The position numbers and the translations under genes are program-made. Under the pieces are notes generated by a model. The model was not told where the DNA came from, did no database searches, and worked only from the letters and a program-made list of their open reading frames with translations. From Fratercula arctica (Eukaryota; Chordata; Aves; Charadriiformes; Alcidae), in the NCBI GenBank assembly GCA_947846985.1, contig CANTUZ010000001.1:33008727-33072726 (forward strand): 64,000 nucleotides of DNA. Direction: 5' to 3'. Below, piece after piece: positions 48,637 to 60,560 of the stretch; positions within the stretch are counted from its first letter, which is position 1; each line of letters starts with the position of its first letter.

Positions 48637-50106
48637 GTTAAATGTATTTTCCCACTGGATGGTTACTTTCTGTCAGACTTTCTGACAAAATATGCTAAGC
48701 CTCTATTCCCTATAATTTGTATATAATATCCAGGAAAAAACTTTGTTCTAAATGCCTTCGGACGGCAAACACCAGGGAGGGAGGAGAGCTGTTGAAATTG
48801 AAGATAATATCAGCACAAGATAATATGTTTATTAATTAGTCCTGAATGAATTCAGACTGAAAATTAAAAGATTTTTTTCAAACATCCCAAGAGGTGAAGT
48901 TCTGGAATAAACTCCAAATGCACTAGTTGAATAGAAAACCAAAATAACCTGAAGACTGAATTTGATAAATTTAGGGAAGGTTTTGTGAGAATGCATAGAA
49001 GCATTTACAGAGGTTAAAAGAAAAAAAAAAAAAAGCATACAATATGAAGTCATAGTGTTACCAAAGGGACTAGAAAGGTAGAAAGGAGACTAGCCACTGC
49101 TCATGTGTTTGCACTGTCACCCATTTTATGTTTAATCCAGGTAACAGATGCCAGAAGGTCCCAGTCTGAGAGGGCAGTGTAAGAAATTCCTTGCTCTTGC
49201 CAGGCCCTTGGAAATGGGGATGTCAGCTACCTTGCCAAAACACATTTGGGACATTGGTCTTGGTCTCTTGGCGGTGGTGTTAGGAAGGGATTGTGTGATG
49301 TGCATGTGTCTCTGTGGAACAGATTAGGAAACTAGACAAGACCCAGTTCGTCCTTCTGAGTAGTCTATTCCTTCAATACTACAGCCCAAGCACCGTACCC
49401 AGACTTTTCCCAGCTGGAGCCTGTGCTGAAAGCTTGCCAGGCAACGAGGTTCTGCTCCTAATTCACAGTAACTGGAACAAAATGCAGCTATTCGTACAGA
49501 CACGCAACTCTCGGAGACTACAGGCCTGCCCCAGCATACAGTGCTTCATCTTGACGCTAGCAGACAGACAGGATTGTCTGTTGGGACATTTAACTTTGAA
49601 ACATCACCATACTGGAGATAAGAAGGACTTGGAGTGTGTGTTGGGCAGGTATTTTTAGCTACCTTTCCTTAAAATTGCTCAGCTTTCCTAATACTGTTTC
49701 ATCATTGCTGTGGTGAACTAATTCTGCCACTAGCCTGTCTGCTAATAATCCTTATCTTGATAAGCTATTCCTCATTATTTCTGACTTTTCAGAGAATGAC
49801 ATCTTGGTGCCTGTCTTCCACTTTTAGCAGGAGGCATGACTGGCTGCTTAGAAAGGCTTCCTAGACTCCTCTCAAGTTGTTTGATCCTGCTTCTCTTTCA
49901 TAGTTCCAGCTTCCATATTGTCTCCTGAGACAAGAGGGAACCTTGGCCTTTCTTTTCTGCAATGCTAAAAATAATGTGAGCAAACACCTGTGAACTGCAG
50001 CCGGCACCCATTACAATAGGTGTCCATTGAAAGGAAGACATGACGGTCCTCTTGTTTTTTCTGTGGATTTTTTGACCCCCTTGTGATTTCTGAGGCTGGA
50101 CTTCAC

Positions 50107-50136
50107 TGGTTCTCGATGGTTCTCAATGGTTCCTCT
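50107..50136 (+). repeat. 10-bp tandem repeat, three copies
   Basis: TGGTTCTCGA, TGGTTCTCAA and TGGTTCCTCT follow one another directly with a 10-bp period and increasing divergence. Confidence 0.8.
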
Positions 50137-50747
50137 TTTTATGCAGGAATGAGATATCATAATGTTCAAATATTGTGGTGCTAGATGTTAGTTAAGCACC
50201 TTCCAGGACAACTGAATGTCCTGGGCATGCTGAACTGACCCATGATGTCCTCAACAGGTTTTACTCTCAAGAAATATGATCTGTATGCAACTTACTGAAA
50301 TCCCTTTTTACATTCCTTGTGATTGTCTGGACAGGGTTTTCCCAGCAGTTGTCACTGTAGCTAAAGAAGGGAAGAGTAAGAGATTTATTGCATCTGTTGC
50401 GTTCAGCTGCTGATCCAGTCATTCACTAGGATGAAATAATGCAGCTAAGTGCTTCTGCCTTTCTTTTAAAAGAAAAAAAAAATAAAATATGCATTTCCTT
50501 GCAGAGTTTCTATTCCAACTTCTAGAATGCAATGATGACAGCGCATTTCTGCCGATCTCAGGCCCTCCGTAGAGATGCAGCAAGGTAGCTTGGGCTCTGT
50601 ATTGTCAAACGAAAGGAGCGGCTGTGTTGTGTGCCACTTCCGCCTGTGTCAGAGCAGATGAGGACCCTTCCCCTTCAGAAGTGCCTGCCACGATAAAGTT
50701 GCTCAGTACTTTGTACTTTCACAGAAATATTTTGGGTTGGGAGTCAT

Positions 50748-50768
50748 CATAGAATCATAGAATTGGAT
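50748..50768 (-). mobile_element. Possible stub of a CR1 3' tail
   Basis: CATCATAGAATCATAGAATTG is the reverse complement of the CR1 terminal octamers. The following sequence does not resemble the CR1 3' UTR, so this is either an extremely truncated insertion or a chance match. The word is nevertheless characteristic in bird DNA. Confidence 0.4.
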
Positions 50769-53159
50769 GCTCCTTTTGAGACAGACTTTAGAGCAGCGAG
50801 TCGTTTCTCTCACTTTCCCACAGGTCAAGGAAGGAGGGCATTTTCTGCCATTAGAAATTAGCTTGCTTTGAGAAGTAAAAGGTCTACGTTCCTATAAACC
50901 TCCTAATTTTTCATTTTTTCAACAGGGAACATGGGTTTGTAGCAGCTTGCCAAGAAGCTCATCAAAGAAAGGATTTAACTTTCTACTCCACCTCACTGTC
51001 AGTTCAGGATAGTCCCAGAACTGTTTGCTGTTACTGACGATGCTCCTGTCCAGTATAGGTACTTTGTCTGTAACAGCGATGGGTGAATACCCTCACTGCG
51101 ATGGGTGGCAGGAATCTGCTAGCAGGTAGGGATGTGGGACTGGGTGGACTAGCTCTGCTTCCCACCTGTTTTGTTAAAGCACCGCACCCTGACTTTAAAC
51201 ACTGATGTCCCCGGCCGGATAAAAAAAAAAACCACAAAGTAACACGTTAAAAAAAATACTGTATTGTATTATCACGTAGTACACTCCATTGCACACAGTG
51301 GGACTGTAATTTTGTCAATGATGGTGTGCAGGTTAATATACTTTATTGAAGCTGTTTTATTAGACTGAAACTGAAATCTGTACAGGAGGCTCTTTTTTTT
51401 ACCCTGAAATCTATTAGATGTTGCATCTTAGGGGAGCCGTAAGAAGATTGACTCCCCAGAATAATCTTTTCCTCCCTATTTCAGGGAAAAGTTAGAATGC
51501 TTAATTTTACTTATGTTAATTTGTATAATTTCGTATGGGTTCAGGAGATAAGAGAGGAGGTGTGAGATGAAGCTTCCTTAATTTGCCTTCATCAACTACA
51601 TCAACTGAGAATCTGTTGGCCTCGATGTACAGTTGAAAGGAGAGACATTTTTCTGTACTTGTAGATTTATATTAAAAAGAACAAACTTAAAATAGGCATG
51701 GTAATGATGGAACCTGAAAGAGTTACTCTGAGAAATGAGATATAATAAAGAAAGGCTTGACATGTTCATTTTTTCCCCAGATTTCAGTCTTTGACTGAAT
51801 GCGAAGCCAGAGAACCCGCCATCTTGCAAATTTGAATAAAAAAAAAAAAATGTAAAAATGAAAACATACTGCTTTGTTAAATATTGCTACCTGGCATCTA
51901 AAAGTGATACAGAGTGTTAAAGATATTACTCCTTAATTGTCAGTGATACAAACCCAATTCTATAGAAATGTTATAAACACTCACTCTAATGTATATTCAT
52001 TTGCAGAGAAATAAAAACGTTTTCCACAGTGCCTGACACATACTGAATATTCAGTGTAATAGAATGGAAGGAATTTTACAAGTTAATGCCTTTAAAATTA
52101 GGAGATCACAATACATTTCTGACATAGTGTTTCAACCTGGACCCTTATTTTACAGTTCAGTTAATTCTCAATGCAGAAACTGCGGTCCCATGATGCAGAG
52201 ATTTGAGAATCTGGGTACTGCCCAGCGTAGTCATTTTGCTTAAGGCACTGAGCAAAACTTGTGTCTGGCTTTGATAGTAACAGGAATTACTTCTGTAGTA
52301 ACGCGAAACATATAATGGATGATATAAAATAAGAGTTGAAACTGTTTATCTATTAGACTGCTACATCTGGGATTCTTCTCCTAGCATAACGTAACCAAGA
52401 ACCACCCGAGAGTGTTATTGGAGAGTGTTTGTTTGTTTTCCTTTTGCGGTCCCAGGGCAAAAGTTCCTTCGATTTCCCATGAAAACTTGAATTCTGTAGA
52501 ACGAGGTGGACACCCCCCAGCTGGAGAGTTGTAGGCCAAATAAAGAGCATGTAAAAGAACTGGGAAACAGCACCCTGGACCTTGTCCATCACAGAAACAG
52601 TGATATAATCCACCTCGGCCCCAAGACATCACTAGTTGGCATCTATCCTCTGATAGATGTTTTCTGAGAAAAAAAGGTGTTTAAGCGGAGATAATCATGG
52701 TACTTCACAGTCGTCTTTCTCTTTCGCATCTGCCCAGCCTAAATAATAAAGCCAAGATCCAGAAACTCTCCACCTTCTAGTTTCTGATGTGCTTACTATG
52801 CTGTGTTCTTTTCCATGTGTTTTTTTCCCAAATGAAAAATTAAAGAAGTTCTGTTTATTTTTCCATAAAAGGTGATTGTGGTTTTTCGCTTCTTTGACAA
52901 AACGCTGAAAATGCGTTTATTTTTTTTTTTTCAAGGAAGTTGGTGAAAAGAACTTTCAGTTGTCAGAGGGAAGAAAGCTCTAGAAAATGTTGGATATTTC
53001 ATTGAAATTCCTTTTAGCTTATAAGCCTTTCCTTATCTTGATGAAAATGATTAGATCTCTAGATCAATAATGTCGAAAGCAGCAACAGCAGTGATCATCC
53101 CTGATGCATGTTGTTTTCTAATGTGCTTTCATATCTGAGCAGTTCCTCGTGCTGTAAAT

Positions 53160-53660
53160 ATCAGCCTGACTTGCGCTCAGGCTTCAACTTCAGATCAAGC
53201 AACGGTGAAAAAATAAGGGCTGTTTAAATGCAGCAAGGCTTGGAAATAACAATTTTTTAAAAAACGCCAGCATGTCAAAACATTGAAGGAAAATATTGAA
53301 GCGTACCAGTGTGCTTCCAGTTTGTCTGTTGCGGAATGCTTTTTCTATTGAATAATCACATCTTCTAGGGTCTGAAGCGGTGGATCATTGTATGTAATGC
53401 ATTGTTGTCGTGCCACAAGGCATTAAAAAAAAAGAATTTGAAATTATCTGGAGGAAACCAAATCGCTTTATTTCGAAGGCAAATTAGATTGATCTATTTT
53501 ACCGTTCTCCGTAGATTTCATAAGCACATTACTTGTTGAAGTGGTATCAGGCTTTTTATATATTATAGCAATTTGCATACGTTCATTAAGCTGTGCTTTG
53601 TAAAGCTTTCTGACAGGGGCATTTGATGAATCCTGTCATGAACTGCATTGTTTCTTTACG
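53160..53660. promoter_or_regulatory. CpG-retaining AT-rich zone, candidate regulatory element
   Basis: I count about 13 CpGs in this AT-rich 500 bp, two to three times the local background. Motif-like words are present: ATTTGCAT near 53,573 (octamer-like, POU family), ATTAGATTGATC near 53,485 and TTCATTAAG near 53,582. CpGs decay quickly when methylated, so keeping them suggests selection or low methylation. Without another genome this is inference. Confidence 0.3.
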
Positions 53661-56600
53661 TGAAACAATCTGCTAAATCATGCCTTTGTCCTTCAGTTTG
53701 TCAGAATCGGTAAATGAAGCAGATGTTAATAACTGTGGGAGGGTTTGGGGGTTTTTTGGTGTTTGCAGAATATGGGATAACTGTGAAGGGCATTATGTCT
53801 GTGTAGAAGAGACAGCTGGTGTTGTTAAAGATAGAAAGTGTGCTAAAAGTAAAAACTTTCCCTGGCATCTTTTAGCAACTCTGTGAGGTTTTTTGGAACA
53901 GTCAGATGGGTGGTCACTTCAAAAATAATCACTGCCAAAGGTATTCACGGCAAATTGTATGCATATGCTAACATACAATTGTTCTTAACTTTGGCTGCAA
54001 ACATGCTGTCACAGAGCTCTCAGCCATGCAATAATTCATTATGTTTCTCTATAAATATGTCATAAGAAATTCTCAGGTCAACAATCTCTTGAGATGTGTC
54101 TTTGAGCAATATCGTTTCATGCATTATCGTGCTAGTAGCATTTCACATCCGGCTGGTGTTTTGAAGGTTACCTTTACGACACAAGTTTTGCTGGACCTGA
54201 CAGTTCAGCCTTGGAATCTACTACCTGTCCTGAAGGTCACTTAGCTGAAGATGTTCCAGCTGGGGAACAGCATGCGTGTAGGTGGTTGACCTGCTTCAAC
54301 TGTTGGGTGGTAGCTCCTGTCAAGGTGTGATAACATGAGCGCTTGTAGTCAGGCCTTACAAGTGAAAATAAAACATGTGGCCGTACAAGCAGTAAGAGAT
54401 GAGGGGGATAAGTAAGAGAGGAAAGCAAAGCATGGGGATGAATGTTTGTGGAAAGTGTTACAAGGCTAGTTGATGGAGAAGGAAATGCAGAAAAAACAGA
54501 GGACATTGCTGTAGAAAATAAAGGCTAAACTTTGGCCACCCTCTGATCTTGCAGATTTTTATCGGTATTACCTAGTAAATAGCTCCCGCTCCTATTAGAG
54601 GCGATATTTGGCTGATTGTCACATTAACTTTAATGGCATTCTCTTTGTGTTTTCTCTACTCCTTATTGTGGAAATCTCTTTTGGGGAACTGAGTAGGACA
54701 TGCAAAGGGCAGAGATGTAGTAGTATTGCTCATGCCTCTGTGATGGAATCTGAGCTTCTCAGCCTGGCTTGTCTGCAGTTGACACCAACAGCAGGGACGG
54801 CAACATAGTGCATAGAATAAACAATCCTAGAGGTTGTCATGTTTATAGAGATTGCCTGAAAATATGTAGAGAAGACCAGCAAGGGATTTCTGTAGTTGTT
54901 GTTCTTGCACGTGAAAGTAGGCAGTAGCTACAAATCAATGAATTGTTGCTTTTGTAAGAAGAATTGGCAGAATCTTTCATGCAGTTGCTGGATAAAAATT
55001 TCTACTGCTTCTGTTTCTCAGAACCAGCCTTACATTTCTGTCTGATTATCTTGCAAAAAATGAGCAGTGAAATAATTATCCATGCTGATATTTACATTTT
55101 GTCTCTCTGCTTGAAAATTACCAGCTCACAGAAGGGAACAGAGGGAGTCTAGGACTCCTTCGGTGGGCCAAGCCTTTGGAGAAGAAAATGCCTGCTCTTC
55201 AGCTGGAGCACATAGGTGCTCCCAGACAGGTGACCATTGATGTGTAGTGGGTATAGGCTGTTCTATAACTGATTCGTCTTAACTCCACTGGGGTGATTCA
55301 CTTTGCCTGCACTGGGAATCCTGCGGTGGGTACCAGTGGTGCAGCTGCAAGCAAAAACTCAGGCAAAATTGTGGGTAAAGGAAAGAGGCAAGACTTTTTC
55401 TAATGTGGACTCTTAATTTTTTTTTTTTTTAAGAGCTGTGGCTGTGTGGCAGCACTGTGCGAAACTGTTTCTTGCTGCAAAATTCAAAGATGCTAACGGT
55501 GATATAGAAATACTAAATACAGCATGTACTCATGATGGTGAAGCTGATGTGGTCATCTCAGAAGTCATTGTCCAGAACAAAGATTGGACCATGTGCATTC
55601 GGACACATGAACTATTTTTTCCTCTTCTTTTTCCTTCCTTTGTGTTTTTCCTTGGTCTGCTGAGCCTGTTTCTTGCTCATGATGCATCCTCCTCCTCTTT
55701 TTTGCTTTCGTAAACACATCAGACTTATCAAATGCTTTATGCTCAGGGTCGCCGGTGTGAGAATCACCAGGAAAATTTACAGAGACTCTGGGACTAATTG
55801 TGATTAGGTGCTTTACATACGCTTACAAAAATGTACAGCTAGTATTCCACACCTGTAGCAGAACTGACATGTTCAGCACTTTTGGACAAGAAGGAGCTAA
55901 TGCACATAATGATATCCTTGATTTTTCATGTGGTTTCCCTATTCGTGCCATTGTCTTGCTGCAAACTAAAGGCAGAATATTACTTAAATGTATATAAGGA
56001 TGCTTGTAATTTCCTAAATCATTTATATTTTCTGATATGCCACTGGCAGTTTTGCATATTCAATATGTTGGTTTTGTTCTTTCATTACAGATAGTTGTAG
56101 CAAGATTGCTATTTGAAAATTTTATGTGTTTTCAGAGTTTTCTACTAATTTTGAACTTGCATGTAGACATTGCCTTAGAATCTAGACAATATTATATATC
56201 TTAAATTTAATACCCTATAAATTATCATACTATCATTGTTATCACCCACAACATTTCTCAGGTGATGCACAACTTTAGACGGACTAGCTCATGAACTCAT
56301 TTCTAAATAGTAATTTTGCACAATAATATTTTTTTCTTTTATATGCTTAAGCCATATACTTTTAGTGACTTTTAAAAATATATATTATCTCCTTTTCAGA
56401 TCTTGGACTCTGAACTTGAATCAATTCTTGGTTATATACTTCTTGAAACTTGGAGAGTATCTGCAATAAATAGGTACGTTTAATGGATACACTCATGTTT
56501 TGTGTTGGGTGATATGGCGCATGGGTGAGTTTTGTTGACAGTTTAATGCTGAACTTCTTAAAGCTCTTGATAAGTCTCAGCTGCCATGAATGGGACAGTA

Positions 56601-58659
56601 TGATGGATCTTTGCAGGCTGAATTTTCAATAGCCCGTGATATATGTATGGCAGAAATTGGGAAGGGTATGATGCTCACAGTTATGCCAGAGAGGAACCTG
56701 TAGCCAAACTTACAAATTTAACTTCAGACTGAACAAAAGGTGAGTCTCTGAGAGCAAGTAAGAAGTTTTGGAGGTAAAATCACTGAGTCAGAAGAATTAG
56801 ATCTACGCTTGATCCCCCCATATTTAAGGCTGTGCTTTAACTGTTTTTTTGTCTGTGTTTGGTTTTCTTTGTAACTTCTAAAGGTACAAATGTGACTAAA
56901 TACTGGAAGAAAAGGGCCATGAAAGTTGAAAGCTTGGGCATACTGCAGTTCCTGGAAATTTTCGGAAGTATTTCACTGAAGCTAGTAACTCACTTGGAAC
57001 ATTTACAGAAAATATTCAGGCAGTTTCAGATATCCATTCTTGCATACAGCAAAGCAATTTTTAGGTGATTTCTTTTTTAAAAGTCAGGTCACACTTTATG
57101 ATGCTTGAAACTCTGCTAAGCTACTAGCAACGGAGAAAGGGAAACAGAAGATTTGGAAGGTTTTATTCTTTCTAAAGGGTTTATAGACCTAGACGACTTT
57201 TTGAGTTTCAACTCTACAGAGGAAAAAGGTTTCTCAAAGATATGGATGTAACAGTTGAACTTACCTTGATCTGTATGAGAAACTTCAAAGAGATTTATAA
57301 TGGGGGAGAGATGGAATTCTTCTTATGGAATAAAATCCAGGACCAATTTTTGGGGTAGGGGACCCCTCCACAAAAATGGGTAAGTTGCTTGTTCTGTAAG
57401 AATTAAAATGCAAGCTATTTTCATAGTGTGCTTCATCTGTAGGTCCCAACATGTTTAGCAAAAGCAGGAGAAGAACCATTGTCTCCATTTTATGTATGGG
57501 GTCAGGTACCTTCCTGGATCACTTAGTCTATGATTGTGTTACTACTGGATCTCCTGGATGTTCAGACCTGTATCTACATCTGTCAGAGGGTGCTATGTCT
57601 AATGATCCTCTCAGAGTGTGTGCAGAAGATCTCAGCAGAGCTTCTGATTGTGTTTCCTTAATATTTCTCAAATCTATAGAAGTGCCTTTACTTCTCTGCT
57701 TTTCATCTATTCCCTCTTTGTGATGTGTTTCTTCGGTCTCATTTGTTCTGCTTTGTTTTCTCTTTTGCTCCTTCATTTTGCTTTCCCATGGTTTTTTTTT
57801 GCGTTTTTCCTCCTCTTTTTAATTCATTTTCAGTCTCCAGAGATTGGCAGCAGTGGGATCTTATACAAGGAGGAGCTTCAGAAAAATGAACTTCTCTTTT
57901 ACTGCCTCTCTAGAGAACCTGCTGTAACAGGCAACTTGCTGTCATTCCTGTAAGTTTTCCTTTGCAGTCAGCTCTGCTGGGTGTCCCCTTTGTGCCCTGT
58001 GAACATCTGTGTTGCAGCTTATATCTGAACCCAACTGGAGAACAAATGTGTGAACCTGCTTCTTATTTTGAGTAGGAGGCTGCTGCTATTAGCAGGGCAT
58101 GTGGCCTTGGTTCACCTGCAACTTCTAATCCCCATCTGGGAGTGAACCAGGCCCCTGTCCTTGTCTGTGGGGCAGCACGTTTCCCTGCTTCCCTCAGGAC
58201 ACTGCCAGATGCCCGTCGGTTGTCAGCATTCATTTTCTCCCTGATTTTTTTCCCAAGACGTCATGCAGAAAGGAAGAAAGCAGTAATCACTGTAGGACTT
58301 TTATGGCATAGCTTACTTTCTGTTGCTCCTGGAAACTTCTCCCTGCATTCACACAGTCATGCAGACACCACCCGGTAGCACCACCCTTCTACATAAGGAA
58401 GAAAATCTTAAGCCCTGAAATATTTAGGCTCAGGGGATGCTGGAGAAGACGAGGAAGCCCCATTCTCCGGGCTGTGCTCAGGATTCCAGGAAAAGGCGAC
58501 AGTGTTTCTATGCTTATTTTGGACATGGCACAAGACAGCTCGTTGAGCATAAATTGTGAACTTTACCACAAACAGACTTGGTTTGAGCAACTTTTTACTT
58601 TAAAAGAAAAAAAAAAAGAATAAAAAGAAGCAGCAATGCTACCCTGTTTGCAGAAGCAC

Positions 58660-59720
58660 TGTCCCACTTGAGCGTGCTCAGCAACGTTTGAAAAGCGTAG
58701 GTGATGAACTGCAGTCTTTGCGGCATATGTGTGCCACCGATAGAAAAACGAAATCTGTTCTGTCAAGTTGGCTACGGCTTATGCTCGAAGGGTTGTTGTG
58801 ATGAGCCCGGAAGGTGCGGAAAGTTTTGTGAAAGATCAGGTGTGATGGCAGAGAACGACTGTAACTCTTGGTGGGGGGAGGAAGCTGGAGGATTTGAGGT
58901 CAGTCTAAATCGGTAGCCATGAGCTGGGAAAGGAACACGGCTGATTTAGCAAGAGCGTGCAACAATTCCGCAACTTCTCTCAGATGCTTGTGTTGGAAGG
59001 ACTCAGAAATAGCAAATCTTCCTGGCTGACATTAGCTGAAGTGACTACTGGGCAACCTTGTTTTCCTTCTCTTTCAGTAAATGAGCTCCCTTTCGGCAGA
59101 AAGGTACGTGAGTTTCAGAGCTTTCCAAGCCAGGTTAGAAAAAGTTGGCCCCTTTCTTTCCAAAACTAACTATCGTGGCAGTCCCAACGCACCGCAGACG
59201 TCTCTACGTGTGTGAATCCCGTGCAGGCAATGGTCTCCCTTGTTCATTTGTGTATGCACTTGTTACTGAGGGAAGGGTCGGTCTGGCTGATTGTACGACT
59301 GGGAGTGCTAAACAGCTAAAATTTCTAAACAAAAAAATCTGGTCCTCTTTAAACGTTGGCGGACAGATATCTGTCTCCCATCTGTGTCAGCCTATGCCAA
59401 ATAGCAGAAGAACTGCAAAGTTTGTGTTCTGAAACCTTGGAGAAATAACTGGCATGCTCCGAGTTATATTTTTTTAAACTACACACAAATCTGAAACATT
59501 AAACGCAGAAACAAACATTAAATTTTGACAAGCAGGCAGAAGCTGGGAAGTTCAGCTAAGGGTTGTGCCTCCTCTGTCCATACGGCAAAGCGCCGGTGGA
59601 GGGCATGGAGATCCCTGGCACCGCTGTGGGTTAACAGCGGGCATCGGTCACCCACCGGGCAGGCAGTCCCCTGGCTGTCCACTGCAGCTGGGTCACCCAA
59701 GGCATTGCACGGCCTGACGT
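58660..59720. promoter_or_regulatory. CpG-enriched zone without a recognisable gene
   Basis: A hand count gives roughly 38 CpGs in about 1.06 kb, some four times the density of typical stretches here. The richest parts are 58,670-58,860, 59,170-59,220 and 59,580-59,720. The base composition is only moderately GC-rich, so this is not a classical CpG island. It may be a weak promoter, an enhancer, or a decayed GC-rich element. Frames through it are short and show no domain. Confidence 0.3.
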
Positions 59721-59965
59721 AGCAGGGAGGAAGGTGGCTGGTAGTCTTGCAGGTGTGTATGGCTCAGAAGATCCTCCTGGAGGTGTTTTCTTCCCCTTAC
59801 AACCAGAAAGGTTGTACCCCACAGTGGACAGTGCCAGGTTTGAACAGCTGTTTCCTCAAACAGCCCCTTGTTGGAGTACTTGAGCAAGGGAGCTCTGTTC
59901 AGGGGAGAGGGGAACGTGGATGAAAGAGCAGGCTCTAACTGCTCTGTTTGCTCCTTGGGGACAGG

Positions 59966-60560
59966 GAATCATAGAATGGTTTAGGTTGGAAGGGACCTTA
60001 AAGATCATCTAGTTCCAACCCCCCTGCCATGGGCAGAGACACCTCCCACTAGACCAGGCTGCTCAAAGCCCCTTCCAGCCTGGTCTTCTAGGGATGGGGC
60101 ATCCACAACTTCTCTGGGCAACCTGTTCCAGTGCCTCAGCACCTCATAGTGAAAAATTTCTTCCTGATATCTAACCTAAATCTACCCTCTTCCACTTTGA
60201 AGCCATTACCCCTCATCCTATCACTACATGCCCTTGTAAAAAGTCCCTCTCCAGCTTTCTTGTAGGTACTCTTCAGATACTGTAAGGCTGCTGTAAGGTT
60301 TTCCCAGAACCTTCTCTTCTCCAGGCTGAAAAACGCCAACTCTCTCAGCCTGTCTTCACAGGAGAGGTGCTCCAGCCCTCTGATCATCTTGGTGGCCCTC
60401 CTCTGGACCCGCTCCAACTCACCCGTGTCCTTCTTCTGTTGGGATTGCCACGACCCATGTACAGGACCTTACACTTGGCCTTGTTGAACTTCATGAGGTT
60501 AACACAGGCCCACTTCACAGGAAGAGAGTCAGAGCAGCCTTGAGGCTGCTCCAGCAAAAA
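59966..60560 (-). mobile_element. CR1 LINE with internal deletion
   Basis: It starts with GAATCATAGAATGG (reverse-complemented tail) and AGGTTGGAAGGGACC, then the 3' UTR including CAACCCCCCTGCCATGGGC (about 60,017-60,035). The ORF2 C-terminus follows as a nearly open minus-strand frame. Near 60,424-60,440 (ACCCGTGTCCTTCTTCTG) the order jumps to an earlier part of ORF2, CCTTACACTTGGCCTTGTTG (about 60,467-60,486), the reverse complement of the NKAKC-like motif, so several hundred bases are missing. Similarity ends around 60,540-60,560. It is the same subfamily as the copy at 41,432-41,716. Confidence 0.93.
60136..60417 (-). pseudogene. CR1 ORF2 C-terminal fragment
   Basis: This 93-codon frame without stops reads [31 protein letters not shown] and GRFRLDIRKKFFTM, the conserved C-terminal region of CR1 ORF2. 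The frame is broken before the true C-terminus and cut upstream by the deletion near 60,430. The RT catalytic core is absent. Its intact reading makes it one of the youngest CR1 copies in the window. Confidence 0.9.

Larger units (their letters stand above)
48261..59965. other. Long gene-free stretch with candidate regulatory zones
   Basis: Nearly 12 kb without a recognisable gene. It holds A runs (48,619-48,636; 49,021-49,035; 51,839-51,850), a 10-bp triple repeat (50,107-50,136), a possible CR1 tail stub (50,748-50,768), T runs (52,919-52,932; 55,418-55,432), and two zones that keep more CpGs than their surroundings (53,160-53,660 and 58,660-59,720). The frame at 55,438-55,713 (91 codons) starts well but ends in a low-complexity hydrophobic and Ser-rich tail with no known domain. 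Confidence 0.5.

Noticed and set aside
55438..55713. 91-codon frame beginning with plausible protein-like sequence
   Set aside because: The second half is a simple Phe/Leu/Ser run from T-rich DNA, and no family was recognised.
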